From positions 1,612,001-1,676,000 of the forward strand of contig OY969693.1 of the NCBI GenBank assembly GCA_963701995.1: DNA of 64,000 bases, written 5' to 3'. A program made the translations under genes and the position numbers. Positions 1 to 7,181 of this stretch are shown here, piece after piece. Positions within the stretch are counted from its first letter, which is position 1. Every line of letters begins with the position of its first letter. Under the pieces are notes generated by a model. It was not told where the DNA came from, did not search any database, and saw nothing but the letters and a program-made list of their open reading frames with translations. The stretch is from Methanoflorens sp963701995 (GTDB lineage: Archaea; Halobacteriota; Bog-38; Methanoflorentales; Methanoflorentaceae).

Positions 1-364
1 CAGAAATGATGTTTTCAATGCTCGCGCGCAGCATATCGGTAGCCGTGACGATTCCGATGACGCGCTCGCCCTCGATGATGGGGAGATGGTGAATGTGGTT
101 ATAAGCCATCACGCCGGCAACGCTGACAATATCATCATCCGGTTTTGCGGACACCAGGTTCGTCGTCATAAGCGCCGCAATTTTCTGATGGTGCTTCGCC
201 AGAATGAGGTCCGCGCTAGTGACCATGCCTACCATTTTCCCATCCGAGACGACGGGAAAACCTTGGTGGCCGGTTTTTGCAATGAGAGCCAACGCTTCAG
301 CAACCGTGGCATTCGGTTGTAAAGGGATAACTGGAGCAGAAATATACTCTTTGACGCTGACCAA
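1..364 (-). CDS. CBS-domain pair protein (3' end cut by window)
   Basis: The visible ~121 residues form a tandem CBS (Bateman) module. The first CBS covers about residues 5-60 (IPLQPNATVAEALALI, then FPVVSDGKMVGMVTSADLI) and the second runs from about residue 65 (MTTNLVSAKPDDDIVSVAGV, then HHLPIIEGERVIGIVTATD). CBS pairs bind adenine nucleotides and act as sensory modules, often alone in archaea. I start it at the TTG at 364 (MVSVKEYISAPV) because a GGAGG lies about 11 nt upstream and no ATG or GTG follows the preceding in-frame stop. The start lies 68 bp beyond the stop of the glycosyltransferase on the same strand. The C-terminus, and any fused effector domain, lies outside the window. Confidence 0.8.
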   Translation of the reverse strand, partial: MVSVKEYISAPVIPLQPNATVAEALALIAKTGHQGFPVVSDGKMVGMVTSADLILAKHHQKIAALMTTNLVSAKPDDDIVSVAGVMAYNHIHHLPIIEGERVIGIVTATDMLRASIENIIS

Positions 365-432
365 TTCGATTGGTGCCTCCCAAAACTTGCAAGTTGGGTC
401 TTCCAGCCTTTCTCCTGCGCCGTCGCCTGACT

Positions 433-1608
433 CTAGATAGTCTGATTGACTCGCACCTTTGTCCCGTACGTCACGCGGTCAATGGCGTTCTCGTAAACGA
501 GGGTGTGCTTCCGAGCGACGTTCTCCCAGATTATATGGTTTGCCACATAGCCTTGTGCGTGTTCGCTGTACGTTTCGAGCATTAAGTCGCTTGTTAGCAG
601 TATTGTGATGGCTTTTCGCAGTTCGTCAAGATCGTCGACTGGGACTGCTATTCCCGCGCCACTCGCCTCAATTTCTGCCTTCAGGCCCTCAAGTGACGAG
701 ACGATAGCGGGTTTGTTGAGTGCAAAAGAGTGAGCGAGATTGCCGCTTTGAGATGCGTGCTTGTAGGGGAGGACGACGAAATCTGATGCCGAAACAATGC
801 TATCGTAGGTATCAGGGTCAAAAGCGCCTAGGATCGTCTTGATGTGGTCTTTTGCGGGGGACTCTTCAATTTTGCGCAGTAATTGTTCTTTGTACTTGAT
901 TCCGGTGCTCGAACCTGGTCGAGCGTCGCCCGCGATCAGTAGTATCGCAGCCTTGCCCGCTTCACGAATGACTTCCGGCCAGATTTCGACTACGTCCTCG
1001 AACCGTTTGTTTGGTTCAAACCATCCAATACAAAGTGCGACCTTCTTGCCAGCAAGGCCGAAGCGCTCTTTTGCCAGAGGATCGGGTACAACCTTTTTAG
1101 CGCCGTGCGATATGACGTGCACGTTGTGCGGGATCCAGTCCAGGTTGTAGGGCAGAAATAGCTTTTGAACTTCGGCATGGACGATTGCAGAATCTAGCAG
1201 TCGCAGACTAACGTCCGTAAATATTGCCTCGGGGCGATCAAGAGACGTATAAATGGAGTGGTAGGTCAGGGCGGAGGGGATCTTCTCCAACTTGAGTCGG
1301 AAAAGGAGCGGAAGGATTCGGCCTCCATAGTCGCCGTGCGTTAAATAGAGCCCATACTCGTGCTGAATATGGACCACATCGGGCTTGATTTGCTGCACTG
1401 TTGAATAAACTTTTTCGTCCCATCCAGGGTCGTTAGTGTCGATAACGGGATAAACGCCCTCTTCGCGATGTCCGCCATATTCCTCGTCTGTGTGACAAAT
1501 AATATCTACACGGTGACCGATCTCTCGCAAGGCGCCGACGAGCTCCGAGCTGTAGGTAGCGATGCCGCAGTGTCGCGGCGACCAGCTTGTTACCATAACT
1601 ATGTTCAT
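433..1608 (-). CDS. GT4-family glycosyltransferase
   Basis: A 391-residue GT-B fold glycosyltransferase of family 4. The N-terminal half shows the acceptor-domain pattern (TSWSPRHCGIATYSSELVGAL; IKPDVVHIQHEYGLY). The C-terminal half has the nucleotide-sugar domain (LCIGWFEPNKRFEDVVE; SASDFVVLPYKHASQSGNLAHSFALNKPAIVS), which ends the usual E-x7-E region with variations. It is related to the plus-strand enzyme at 25.3 kb, which shares the CGIATF/Y-T/S and NIQHEYGLYGG-type motifs. Donor and acceptor cannot be told from sequence. It is likely a cytoplasmic enzyme for surface glycan or glycolipid synthesis. It diverges from the cupin gene at 1786 across 177 bp. Confidence 0.88.
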   Translation of the reverse strand: MNIVMVTSWSPRHCGIATYSSELVGALREIGHRVDIICHTDEEYGGHREEGVYPVIDTNDPGWDEKVYSTVQQIKPDVVHIQHEYGLYLTHGDYGGRILPLLFRLKLEKIPSALTYHSIYTSLDRPEAIFTDVSLRLLDSAIVHAEVQKLFLPYNLDWIPHNVHVISHGAKKVVPDPLAKERFGLAGKKVALCIGWFEPNKRFEDVVEIWPEVIREAGKAAILLIAGDARPGSSTGIKYKEQLLRKIEESPAKDHIKTILGAFDPDTYDSIVSASDFVVLPYKHASQSGNLAHSFALNKPAIVSSLEGLKAEIEASGAGIAVPVDDLDELRKAITILLTSDLMLETYSEHAQGYVANHIIWENVARKHTLVYENAIDRVTYGTKVRVNQTI

Positions 1609-1785
1609 TTACCGCCTCTCTGACAAATGACCGAGCGCAGACCCCATTTTGGTGTGCATAGTGCCTATTTCGGCGACTACTTAATAAAATTTCGGTTCGA
1701 AGCTACAAGCGCGCGGCGCTCAAAAAGCCTAACGCCATCAAAAAAAGCCATATACATCGTTGCCCATCACTTCAGTGGAGTTGTT

Positions 1786-2748
1786 ATGAAAGCACTGATC
1801 TTGTGTGACGGTTACGGAAAAGAGCAAAGCGTTTATGAGGGTAGCTCAAACGCGCTAATTTCTTTGACCGAGGGATTTGCGGTAATCGACAAGCTCCTGC
1901 TCGATCTCGCCACTGTTGGACTACGCGAAGCAGTGCTTCTGACTAGCGTTTCTTTTTCCTCGGTGCAGGATGCACTCGGAAGCGAGCGCAAGGGCGTCAA
2001 ACTCAGTTACGAGCAGGCCACCAGGACGTTCAAACACATTGTACCCGTGCTCGCCAAGATGGATGACGATGTCCTCGTTATGGACTGCGGCATTGCTGCT
2101 GACATCAACCTAAAAAAGATGATTATGAAGTTCAGCCACGCGGCTGCACCTGTACTGATCTATGCCGCTACCGGCGCAGAGTCGCGCGGCTCCACTGATC
2201 GCGTGTCTAGAGCTTTGTTTGACTGGGAGTCACGTGCGGTTTATGGCGGTATCTTCTGTGTTCGAAAAGGGTGTGAGCTCGGCCATTTTTTGCTCGGAGA
2301 CGAACTAGAAGAGGTGCTTCCCCTGCTGGCAGATCTCGGGCAGCTTGACGTGTACGAAGAGGCGAACTTCTGGGACACGTTTTACACTGAAGACGGGAAA
2401 AAAAGGATTCTCACAGAGTTTCACAATAAAACGGCAAAGCCGTGGGGATATGAAAAGGTTCAGATAATTACTGAGCTCTACTTGCTCAAAGAGCTATATA
2501 TTCGCGAAGGCTACCAATCGTCATATCACTACCATAAAAACAAAGACGAGACCATGCTCATCGTGCGGGGCACGGGTTATATTGAATTTGACGATCGTAG
2601 AGAGTACTTTGAAGTGGGAGACACGATCCACATCAAACCTTACGAAAAGCACACCATCGTCGCAAGCACGGACACGGTTCTATATGAAGCTTCCACCCCA
2701 TTTCTAGAAGACACAACACGCGTGAAAGACTTTTATCCCGTTAGGTAG
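1786..2748 (+). CDS. degenerate nucleotidyltransferase-like domain fused to cupin
   Basis: A 320-residue two-domain protein. Residues ~1-225 align with a sugar-nucleotide nucleotidyltransferase and ~230-320 are a type II phosphomannose-isomerase-like cupin (GYQSSYHYHKNKDETMLIVRG, then GDTIHIKPYEKHT). The paralogue at 61928 keeps the NTase signature LCGGYGKRLKPYTEDIPKP and the NGD metal site. Here these read LCDGYGKEQSVYEGSSNAL and DCGIAAD, so the nucleotide and metal residues are lost while DINLKKM and the cupin residues are kept. I infer a pseudo-nucleotidyltransferase with a working cupin. The start is the ATG at 1786 behind GTGGAG; the longer reading frame upstream has no ribosome-binding site. 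The 3' end overlaps the convergent regulator by 8 bp. Confidence 0.85.
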   Translation: MKALILCDGYGKEQSVYEGSSNALISLTEGFAVIDKLLLDLATVGLREAVLLTSVSFSSVQDALGSERKGVKLSYEQATRTFKHIVPVLAKMDDDVLVMDCGIAADINLKKMIMKFSHAAAPVLIYAATGAESRGSTDRVSRALFDWESRAVYGGIFCVRKGCELGHFLLGDELEEVLPLLADLGQLDVYEEANFWDTFYTEDGKKRILTEFHNKTAKPWGYEKVQIITELYLLKELYIREGYQSSYHYHKNKDETMLIVRGTGYIEFDDRREYFEVGDTIHIKPYEKHTIVASTDTVLYEASTPFLEDTTRVKDFYPVR

Positions 2749-3310
2749 CGGTCGCTTGTGGCGTCCGCTTCGTCGCGATTTCCCTTTTTACCTTGTTAAG
2801 CGTTCTTCCCAGCGCGTCAACTTTCGTGCGAAGAGGGCTGTTTGGTTGTGTTTCCAAAAGAAGCCGGATCGAGTTGAGTTCGCGATAATAAGGCCCCAGC
2901 CTCCTGTTAAAGTGAATAGCCTCATCGCGACTAATATCGCTTGCTGCATCAAGATCTTTTTGAATCGCTTCGACTTTGCGGATTACGTTGTTGATCTTTT
3001 GATTTATGTGCCCTGCGTCGGTCTTCATCGGCGCTTCGTTAACGCCGAGGCTAAGCACCAGATCATTGAGTGAATCGGCGACAACTCTGCCGTGATCGGT
3101 GAGTTCCACGTACTTGACCCTGCCGACTTTCTCTGATCGTAACAAGCCAAGCTTCTCCATGCCCCAAAGCGTTTTGACTGCGTGCGGGTACGTGCAGTTG
3201 CATTCCTTAGCCAGAACCGATACGTAAGTTCGATCGTACGTTCGGATCGTGAGCAGCAGTGACGTGGGCATTTTGTGTAAGAAGACGCCAGCAAGCTCAG
3301 TAGCGGCCAT
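2741..3310 (-). CDS. winged-helix DNA-binding protein with C-terminal coiled coil
   Basis: A 189-residue probable transcription regulator. Residues ~10-75 resemble a MarR/ArsR-like archaeal winged helix (YVSVLAKECNCTYPHAVKTL as the recognition region, then GLLRSEKVGRVKYVELTDHG as the wing). Residues ~95-185 are charged and heptad-like (INQKINNVIRKVEAIQKDL), so a dimerising coiled coil is likely. A TATA box lies 32 nt before the ATG, so the transcript should be leaderless. It follows the rraA-like gene on the same strand but with its own promoter. Target genes are unknown. Confidence 0.75.
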   Translation of the reverse strand: MAATELAGVFLHKMPTSLLLTIRTYDRTYVSVLAKECNCTYPHAVKTLWGMEKLGLLRSEKVGRVKYVELTDHGRVVADSLNDLVLSLGVNEAPMKTDAGHINQKINNVIRKVEAIQKDLDAASDISRDEAIHFNRRLGPYYRELNSIRLLLETQPNSPLRTKVDALGRTLNKVKREIATKRTPQATAT

Positions 3311-3332
3311 TGCTTTTTTTTTGGGGCTAATG

Positions 3333-3342
3333 CTATATAAAG
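3333..3342 (-). promoter_or_regulatory. TATA box of the winged-helix gene (leaderless)
   Basis: The minus strand reads CTTTATATAG about 32 nt upstream of the ATG at 3310. Archaeal initiation falls roughly 25-30 nt downstream of the box start, which places the start site at or next to the ATG. No Shine-Dalgarno is present, which also fits a leaderless mRNA. Confidence 0.6.
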
Positions 3343-3347
3343 CCGTG

Positions 3348-4052
3348 TTAGGATGAAAAATCCCCTAGCAGTTCACTAAAGCTTCTTCCCTTCTTTAGTC
3401 CGCTCTCTATTAGGTGCTCCCTGCGAACTACCTGCAAGACTCGGTCTGCGACGGCTGCACTGTCATTCGATGGGATTATGACGACTCCGTGCGCATCGGC
3501 TTTCACCAGATCACGCGGCCGTATTGAGAATCCATTCACAACGAGCGAAACATTAACCTCTCCTTTGTTTAGCGGCCTTCCGGCACGCGGAGTTATCCCT
3601 TTTGCCCACACCGGATACTGAAGCGCATCTATGGTCGTAATGTCTCGACAGCTTCCGTATACGATTGTACCGGCAAGTCCACGCCGTTGCGCTGCCCGAG
3701 AAGTTAGACCACCCCACACCGCGAAATTGGAACCAGAACCGTCAATGAACAGTACGTCGCCAATGGAAGCCGCGTCAATAGCACTGACCACGGTGCCCCA
3801 GTCGGTCGGATTCGTTTTAACGGTAACTGCGGGCCCAGCAATGGCCGCGTGCGGCAAAACGGGCTTAAGACAACCCAACACATTGCGTCCATCCATGGCG
3901 TCCGCAATTATTGGAGTCGGGGTGTTCTGAAATAGGATGATCAGGTCCGCTTCTGACCGCGTTTTCGCCTTGGAGCTCTCCCGTGGTGACCTCATAAGGC
4001 TTTTCCAAAGATCGATGTCAGCCTTTTTCGGTTCTTGATTAGACAAAGGCAA
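3348..4052 (-). CDS. RraA-family (HMG/CHA aldolase-like) protein
   Basis: A 234-residue member of the RraA/4-carboxy-4-hydroxy-2-oxoadipate aldolase family. Visible family motifs are DAMDGRNVLGCLKP, the GDVLFIDGSGSNFAVWGG loop and GTIVYGSCRDITTI, where R and D are the usual ligand and metal residues. Members are aldolases or oxaloacetate decarboxylases; the bacterial RraA name (RNase E inhibitor) should not be transferred. The start is a TTG at 4052 inside the end of tpiA, overlapping it by 14 bp, so translation is probably coupled. The context with fae-hps and tpiA suggests sugar-phosphate or C3-C6 carbon metabolism. Some archaea fuse Hps and RraA domains, which supports the link. Confidence 0.85.
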   Translation of the reverse strand: MPLSNQEPKKADIDLWKSLMRSPRESSKAKTRSEADLIILFQNTPTPIIADAMDGRNVLGCLKPVLPHAAIAGPAVTVKTNPTDWGTVVSAIDAASIGDVLFIDGSGSNFAVWGGLTSRAAQRRGLAGTIVYGSCRDITTIDALQYPVWAKGITPRAGRPLNKGEVNVSLVVNGFSIRPRDLVKADAHGVVIIPSNDSAAVADRVLQVVRREHLIESGLKKGRSFSELLGDFSS

Positions 4053-4692
4053 CTAGACCTCGTAGAGCAGCCTCTGGATCGGCGGCTTTGGTTACGCCAG
4101 AAGCGAGAAGTACGCCTTGGGTTCCAAGTTCGATTGCGGCCTTTACGTCTTCACCTTTCGAGATACCCGCACCACAAAGCACTTTCACGCCCATCGCTGC
4201 GTCGACCGCTCCCGTTACCACTTCAGGATTCGCTTTTGATACAGGAATACCCGAGCCAATCAATTCCGGGGGCTCAATCGCTACGAAATCGGGACAGAGT
4301 GAAGCAGCGGCTTTAGTCGTCGATACGTTGTTGGTACAGATTATGGTCGCCAAGTTGGCCCTCTTCGCTGCCTGATTCGCAGCGTCAATCTCGGCCAACT
4401 CAAGGCGCATCTCCGAGTGATTTATTAGTGTACCGCGGGCTCCAGCCTCCAGGAGCGCTTCAGCTAGTATGTGTCCTGTGTAGCCCCCGAATTGGATTCC
4501 ATCGATATGCTGCGCGTAGACCGGGATGTCCACTTCGTGGGCTACTTGAAAAATGTCTGCGGCTTGTGGGACGACGACCATAGTAACGCCTGAGTCCTCG
4601 GCGACTTTGCTCGCAACAGTTGCGAGTCGCACAGCATTCGCTCCAGTGCTTTCGGCATACGTCTTGAAATTAATCACGATTAACGGTTTCAT
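4039..4692 (-). CDS. tpiA: triosephosphate isomerase (archaeal type)
   Basis: Interconverts glyceraldehyde-3-phosphate and dihydroxyacetone phosphate. The 217-residue length matches the short archaeal TIM. The catalytic set is visible: NFKTY (Lys near the N-terminus), INHSEMR (His) and VAIEPPELIGSG (Glu plus the flexible loop), followed by the phosphate-binding GAGISKGEDV and GVLLASGVTKA. I choose the ATG at 4692 because GGAGGTG lies 5 nt before it; a GTG two codons upstream is less likely. It sits between fae-hps and the overlapping rraA-like gene, apparently one transcript. Confidence 0.95.
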   Translation of the reverse strand: MKPLIVINFKTYAESTGANAVRLATVASKVAEDSGVTMVVVPQAADIFQVAHEVDIPVYAQHIDGIQFGGYTGHILAEALLEAGARGTLINHSEMRLELAEIDAANQAAKRANLATIICTNNVSTTKAAASLCPDFVAIEPPELIGSGIPVSKANPEVVTGAVDAAMGVKVLCGAGISKGEDVKAAIELGTQGVLLASGVTKAADPEAALRGLVAFV

Positions 4693-4890
4693 GCACACAC
4701 CTCCGTATTCTTTGAGTCAACATGTTCATGGTGGAGCATCGCGGGGCTAGATGCAAATGGATCTCGGACGAGCAACATTCTTAGAGTGCGCATATTTGAC
4801 GCTTATCTTACGTCTGAATGATCCAAAAAGACCCGAACCAGGCCAAGACGTTCAGACCCGGGCCTCGTGACAAAGGCGGCGTTGCTTAGC

Positions 4891-6060
4891 CTAGAAGTCA
4901 GTCTTTACCCGGTACTGATCGATATCGCTCTGTTTCAACCCTTCGAGAAACACACGCGCAGCGCCTTCCACATCTCGCGCGGCTGTAATAGCGCGTCCTA
5001 CGACTAGGACGTTGGCCCCCGACTTTAGAGCCTCTTCGATATTATCTTGTCGTATCCCTCCCGCCACTGCAACGAGCTTGGCGTACTTCTTTACGTGAGA
5101 GATGTTCCCCCACGCGTGTGCTGAGTCTTCGCTGTCGATTGCCCTGTGGAGTTCTACGATATCTGGCTTATTTTTGAGCGCCTTTAGGACGCTTTCCGGC
5201 TTATCAACGTTTAACATGTCCACAATAACGTAGATCCCGGTCTTATTTGCCTCTTCTATTGCTTTGTCTATGGTTGACGCGGAGGCTAGTCCAGAGACCA
5301 CAACGGCGTCAGCCGCCTCGTCTGCAGCCAAGCGCGCTTCGAGGTTTCCGGTATCGAGAGTTTTGAGGTCGGCGACGATGAAGGCGCTCGGGCGCGCCTT
5401 TCGCATCTCTCGAATGACTCCTAAGCCATAGCGTTTGATAAGAGGCGTGCCTGCTTCAAGGATGATGTGGTCGCTGGTTGGAAGCTGGTCCAAAACGGTG
5501 AGCACAGAACTCAGTTCAGTTAAGTCGAATGCCACTTGAAGGTACGGCGGATCCCAGAGCCGAGTAACTTTGAAGCCCATAACGGGGTGGAGCGATCGGT
5601 CTTTTTCATACAGAACCTTGTCCACAGAGGGAAAGTCGCTCAACGCTCTTCTCAGCGCTAGTTTCGTAGCACCGTAGTTGTAGCGGTAGATCTTATCGTA
5701 ATCTCGTGCGTCGGGGTGAACATATACGGATATGACTAGCACGTACTGCTCACAAGCTTCCTTTGCAATGACCCCCTCTTCCACGGCGTCTGCGACTGCT
5801 TTCGCAACCGCCGCTTGAGCGGGGCCGAAGACCCGCGCTGCCTGTTCTAAGTCTTGTATCGTTACCTTGGGGACGATGAGTGTAGCTGGCTTTGTAAGCA
5901 AATTGGGTCTAATTACAGCCAGAAGGGGGGTATGCCCCTTAGAGAGATGCGACAATCCACTAGCAAATGCTTGTCCCACTGGGCCATTCTTATCCCCTAC
6001 CAAGAGGTCAATATGGGCCAGTTCAGGATCGGTGCCGATCAAAGCTTCGCCTACGTGCAA
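4891..6060 (-). CDS. fae-hps: bifunctional formaldehyde-activating enzyme / 3-hexulose-6-phosphate synthase
   Basis: A fused protein of 389 residues, the normal size for the archaeal Fae-Hps family. Residues ~1-165 are Fae (GEALIGTDPELAHIDLLVGD, GPVGQAFA), which condenses formaldehyde with tetrahydromethanopterin. Residues ~170-389 are Hps (VADLKTLDTGNLEARLAAD, VAGGIRQDNIEEALKSGANV), which joins formaldehyde and ribulose-5-phosphate or runs in reverse to make pentose phosphate. In archaea lacking the oxidative pentose route the reverse direction is typical. The start is the TTG at 6060 behind GCAGAGGA. A longer open frame to 6390 encodes low-complexity charged sequence overlapping the next gene and is rejected. 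Confidence 0.95.
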   Translation of the reverse strand: MHVGEALIGTDPELAHIDLLVGDKNGPVGQAFASGLSHLSKGHTPLLAVIRPNLLTKPATLIVPKVTIQDLEQAARVFGPAQAAVAKAVADAVEEGVIAKEACEQYVLVISVYVHPDARDYDKIYRYNYGATKLALRRALSDFPSVDKVLYEKDRSLHPVMGFKVTRLWDPPYLQVAFDLTELSSVLTVLDQLPTSDHIILEAGTPLIKRYGLGVIREMRKARPSAFIVADLKTLDTGNLEARLAADEAADAVVVSGLASASTIDKAIEEANKTGIYVIVDMLNVDKPESVLKALKNKPDIVELHRAIDSEDSAHAWGNISHVKKYAKLVAVAGGIRQDNIEEALKSGANVLVVGRAITAARDVEGAARVFLEGLKQSDIDQYRVKTDF

Positions 6061-6152
6061 TTCGGATTCCTCTGCTTTTTTAACACGATTAGTAGGAGGT
6101 ATTTGGTCTATATAGCTTTCCTTTTGGCGCTGCACCCCAAAAGTATGCAGAA

Positions 6153-7157
6153 TTAGTCCTGTTTTGCGGTGAGGTAGACCTGAAGTAACTTTTTGCTCAC
6201 GACATGGACGTCGTGGTTCTGAACGGTTTTCCGTGCGTTCTCTCCGAGCCTCTTTGCGCTCGCCTGATCTGTGATAACCTCGTTGATCGCGCTGCTGAAT
6301 TCTTCGGCAGTCGTGAACTTGATGCAGTTGCGTCCGTCTACAAAATCGCTGTACGCGGGCAGGTCTCGCAAGATAAGGGGCACTCCGCAAGCAGCTGCCT
6401 CAAGAGCGGCAATCCCTTGATTCTCTTCGTAGCTGGGAAAAACGAACACGTCCGCTGCACTCAGGGCCTCGCAAATGCTGTCCACTCGGCCCGTGAAAAG
6501 CACGTTTTCGGGGGCCGCTTCGAGCACATTTCTAGCCGCTTTGGGCAAGAATGGCCGCGCCAGGATCCTTCCCACCCACACGAACCGGAAAAGTGGCAGC
6601 TTCTTGGCGGCGTCCACGAAATCAATGATGCCTTTTCGCAAGAAAACCAGACCAATTGAGAGAATTAGTGGGCGGTGATCCAAAGCGTGCTGCGCTCTAA
6701 ACTTCATTGCGCGTTTTTCATCGCACTCGTACAAGCTTAAATCAATCCCATTGCTGAGAACCGTGATTCTCCGCTTGATGTTGAGCGTGCTTTTTAAGAC
6801 CTCCTTCGTGTACGCGGAAGGCGCGATGCAAACGTCTGCGAGATTGTAGAAGAAGCCCAAGTATCCTTTTAGACAGGCGCTGATGAAGGTGGCGCCGAAG
6901 TAACTATTGGCGATGTCTTGTGGCGTCGTATGGGCGTGTATTATCACTGCCTTGTGACGCGCTTTATGTAACAGCGCTAACAGAAGAGCGATGGGCCCGA
7001 ATGTGTGGGCGTGCATGACGTCGCATATCTTTATCGAGTTTTGGTAGAAGCGCACGCCTTCCGATTCGAGCAGTCTCAACATTTTTTGCGTGTTCTTGAT
7101 GCTGGTGAGGATGCCGCTCTCGCCGTACGTCCCATATACAAGGTTCACGCTCAACAT
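6153..7157 (-). CDS. GT4-family glycosyltransferase
   Basis: A 334-residue group 1 (GT4) glycosyltransferase. The N-terminal domain has YGTYGESGILTSI and DVMHAHTFGPIALLLALLH. The C-terminal nucleotide-sugar domain has LILSIGLVFLRKGIIDFVDAA and AADVFVFPSYEENQGIAALEAAACGVPLILRD, which contains the family E-x7-E signature. It lies 24 bp downstream of purL on the same strand and upstream of fae-hps. The sequence resembles diacylglycerol or hexosyl transferases, but the substrate is not predictable. It is cytoplasmic or peripheral, with no signal or membrane segment. Confidence 0.87.
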   Translation of the reverse strand: MLSVNLVYGTYGESGILTSIKNTQKMLRLLESEGVRFYQNSIKICDVMHAHTFGPIALLLALLHKARHKAVIIHAHTTPQDIANSYFGATFISACLKGYLGFFYNLADVCIAPSAYTKEVLKSTLNIKRRITVLSNGIDLSLYECDEKRAMKFRAQHALDHRPLILSIGLVFLRKGIIDFVDAAKKLPLFRFVWVGRILARPFLPKAARNVLEAAPENVLFTGRVDSICEALSAADVFVFPSYEENQGIAALEAAACGVPLILRDLPAYSDFVDGRNCIKFTTAEEFSSAINEVITDQASAKRLGENARKTVQNHDVHVVSKKLLQVYLTAKQD

Positions 7158-7181
7158 GTGCTTATACGCTGCGCCATTCGT

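Noticed and set aside
1627..1785. Longer start for the cupin protein
   Set aside because: The extra 53 residues have no ribosome-binding site and no counterpart in the paralogue at 61928. ATG 1786 has GTGGAG upstream.
6061..6390. N-terminal extension of Fae-Hps to 499 residues
   Set aside because: The added residues are Arg/Gln-rich, overlap the end of the upstream glycosyltransferase and have no homology. Family length and a Shine-Dalgarno support the TTG at 6060.
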